From positions 1-6,096 of the forward strand of contig JAQVLF010000033.1 of assembly GCA_028704295.1 (NCBI GenBank): a stretch of 6,096 bases of DNA, written 5' to 3'. The DNA is from Minisyncoccota bacterium (GTDB lineage: Bacteria; Patescibacteriota; Minisyncoccia; Minisyncoccales; Minisyncoccaceae). The notes under the pieces are model-generated. The model was not told where the DNA came from. It saw only the letters and a list, made by a program, of their open reading frames with translations, and did not search any database. This document shows, one piece after another, positions 5,230 through 6,096 of the stretch. The position numbers and the translations under genes are program-made. How positions within the stretch are numbered: position 1 is the first letter of the stretch; every line of letters starts with the position of its first letter.

Positions 5230-5751
5230 TTAATTATTCCTTCCCAAAATATTATTTATAAATTCTGTCTTTTTTCTATAATAATTCTGCAGACTCTCTC
5301 CATTTAAGGATCGCTTTAAGTCTTCGTATTCCTTCAGACAATCTTTATGTTCTCTAAGATAATTTTCAAATTTGAAGCTATTGATCCAGCCTTCGTCTTC
5401 CTTATTAATTAAAAAAACATCGATATGTTTTTCTTCGATATCGGTTACGAATCGAATCCTTTCCATTGGATAATTACTCCTAGGCTCTCCAAATAATTCA
5501 ATCAATGGATTTATATATTTATTAAAATCATTTTTTGCAACAGGTATATACACATCTATTTCGTCCTGCCCTGATATCCCCAAAGAGGTAGATCCACAAT
5601 GCTTAATTTCCTTATCTTTCCCTAATTTTTCCCGTATAATAGACTTAACTTTTTGAAATTTTTCTTCAGCACTTTTATCAAAAGGAATTATTTCGATTTT
5701 AAAATTAGTTGAAAGATGAGAAATCCATTCTTCTTGTTTTTTAGTTAACAT
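5230..5751 (-). CDS. GrpB/UPF0157-family nucleotidyltransferase-like protein
   Basis: 173 residues, the usual length for the family. H51-C-G53-S-T-S56 followed by D63-E-I-D66 (HCGSTSLGISG and QDEIDVYI) match the nucleotidyltransferase-fold signature GSTS...IDI. HIDVFL (109-114) supplies the likely third carboxylate D111, and the C-terminus has the family pattern F-x-x-YLREH (128-135), EYEDLK (141-146) and Y-x-x-KKTEFINNIL. GrpB-like domains also occur fused to dephospho-CoA kinase; the stand-alone proteins have no firmly known reaction. The ATG at 5749-5751 is the first start after an in-frame TAA; the ribosome site is weak (AAAAGAA). It is the first gene behind repeat copy D, 35 bp from it, and is followed by the helicase fragment. 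Confidence 0.85.
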   Translation of the reverse strand: MLTKKQEEWISHLSTNFKIEIIPFDKSAEEKFQKVKSIIREKLGKDKEIKHCGSTSLGISGQDEIDVYIPVAKNDFNKYINPLIELFGEPRSNYPMERIRFVTDIEEKHIDVFLINKEDEGWINSFKFENYLREHKDCLKEYEDLKRSLNGESLQNYYRKKTEFINNILGRNN

Positions 5752-5833
5752 ATTCTTTTATCATTTTAATTAAAAATATTTTAACGCATCTCGTACCGCG
5801 CTCAAAGTGGCTGAGCTCTTCAAGTTAGAAATA

Positions 5834-5869
5834 TTAAATCTCTAATGTCCGCAAAGCTTTCTCAAGCAT
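5834..5869 (-). CDS. Possible 11-codon leader peptide in copy D
   Basis: MLEKALRTLEI then TAA. It corresponds codon for codon to the frame in copy B; three codons differ and all three changes alter the residue (E/K, R/Q, T/I), so there is no sign of protein-level constraint between these two. Length and stop are conserved. No strong ribosome site. Confidence 0.25.
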   Translation of the reverse strand: MLEKALRTLEI

Positions 5870-5909
5870 TTTTACTTTTTCTTGCTCTACGCTCTTCGTG
5901 TGTGGTTTT

Positions 5910-5939
5910 ATTATAGCAAAAAAGTGACAAAAGTGACAC
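5910..5939 (-). promoter_or_regulatory. Promoter of copy D with extended -10 and an overlapping palindrome
   Basis: TGCTATAAT gives an extended -10 with the hexamer at 5910-5915. At 17-18 bp spacing lie TGTCAC/GTGTCA (5933-5939), a moderate -35. This -35 falls within the palindrome AAAAGTG-A-CACTTTT (5929-5943), which could be an operator. It is the strongest-looking of the four promoters. Confidence 0.6.
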
Positions 5940-5941
5940 TT

Positions 5942-6096
5942 TTATTCTATGTCGGGGTACTCCTTTTCATGTTCATGATTAATTTTATCCCCTGAGAGGC
6001 TAAATCTTTTTTTTATTTCTTCTGCTGCTTCTTCATCTTTTTTCGTCCATCCATCAACATTGTAACAAACAGCATCGAATGAGGTATTTTCCTTAT
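5942..6096 (-). CDS. Hypothetical protein, C-terminal 51 codons (5' end outside the window)
   Basis: The frame is open from the right edge to the TAA at 5942-5944. The residues include NTSFDAVCYNVDGWTKKDEE, then AAEEIKKRFSLSGDKI and a His/Glu-rich end (HEHEKEYPDIE). It has normal codon use for the window and a charged helix in the middle. No family is recognised from this part. The stop overlaps the outer edge of repeat copy D, which argues that this gene belongs to a further module upstream. Confidence 0.65.
   Translation of the reverse strand, partial: KENTSFDAVCYNVDGWTKKDEEAAEEIKKRFSLSGDKINHEHEKEYPDIE

Larger units (their letters stand above)
5786..5943 (-). repeat. Promoter-leader repeat, copy D
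   Basis: Same landmarks and offsets as A-C: GCATCTCGTACCGCGC (outer stem, here largely unpaired), GCTCAAAGTGGCTGAGC (5800-5816, perfect stem), the leader frame, ACGCTCTTCGTG, the -10 box and a double TGACAAAAGTGAC. The outer edge overlaps the stop codon of the preceding gene (5942-5944), so modules abut with no spare DNA. Confidence 0.85.

Noticed and set aside
2665..5943. Repeat copies as integron attC sites
   Set aside because: No paired R and L boxes with the required order are found, and the unit contains a promoter and a leader. The resemblance to integrons is in layout only.

Overview
This is an AT-rich bacterial window in which every supportable gene lies on the minus strand, so transcription runs from high to low coordinates. 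Short, mostly uncharacterised proteins, a pilin-like N-terminal anchor on one of them, dense packing and an absence of TGA stop codons together suggest a Patescibacteria/CPR-type genome. That assignment is inference; there is no rRNA or marker gene to confirm it. The content (unknown small genes, a broken helicase piece, a decayed transposase) is that of an accessory region.

Layout, in order of transcription from the right edge: (1) the C-terminal end of an unrecognised protein (5942-6096). (2) Repeat copy D, then a GrpB/UPF0157-family nucleotidyltransferase-like gene (5230-5751) and a C-terminal fragment of a UvrD-like helicase that needs a -1 frameshift to be read to its end (4696-5189). 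(3) Repeat copy C, then a membrane-anchored coiled-coil protein with a winged-helix-like tail (3921-4532). (4) Repeat copy B, then a two-gene operon: an unknown 154-aa protein and a 126-aa zinc-ribbon protein (3228-3692, 2831-3211). (5) Repeat copy A, then a DUF559 endonuclease-like gene (1955-2515). (6) A run of three abutting hairpins ending in an intrinsic terminator (1842-1938). (7) A 462-aa membrane-anchored protein with a duplicated terminal domain (411-1799). (8) A decayed IS with the middle of an integrase-core transposase running off the left edge (1 to about 249).

The main observation is the repeat. The same roughly 130-160 bp block, holding a TATAAT -10 box and a transcribed leader with conserved hairpins and a short open frame, sits in front of four gene modules with unrelated products. 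Each block starts within about 0-20 bp of the previous module's stop codon. The result is a head-to-tail array of [promoter-leader + 1-2 genes] units. It resembles an integron cassette array in logic, but the repeat does not have attC architecture. No integrase is visible here. The proteins do not form an obvious single pathway; what they share is the upstream element, which suggests common regulation, a common way of spreading, or both.
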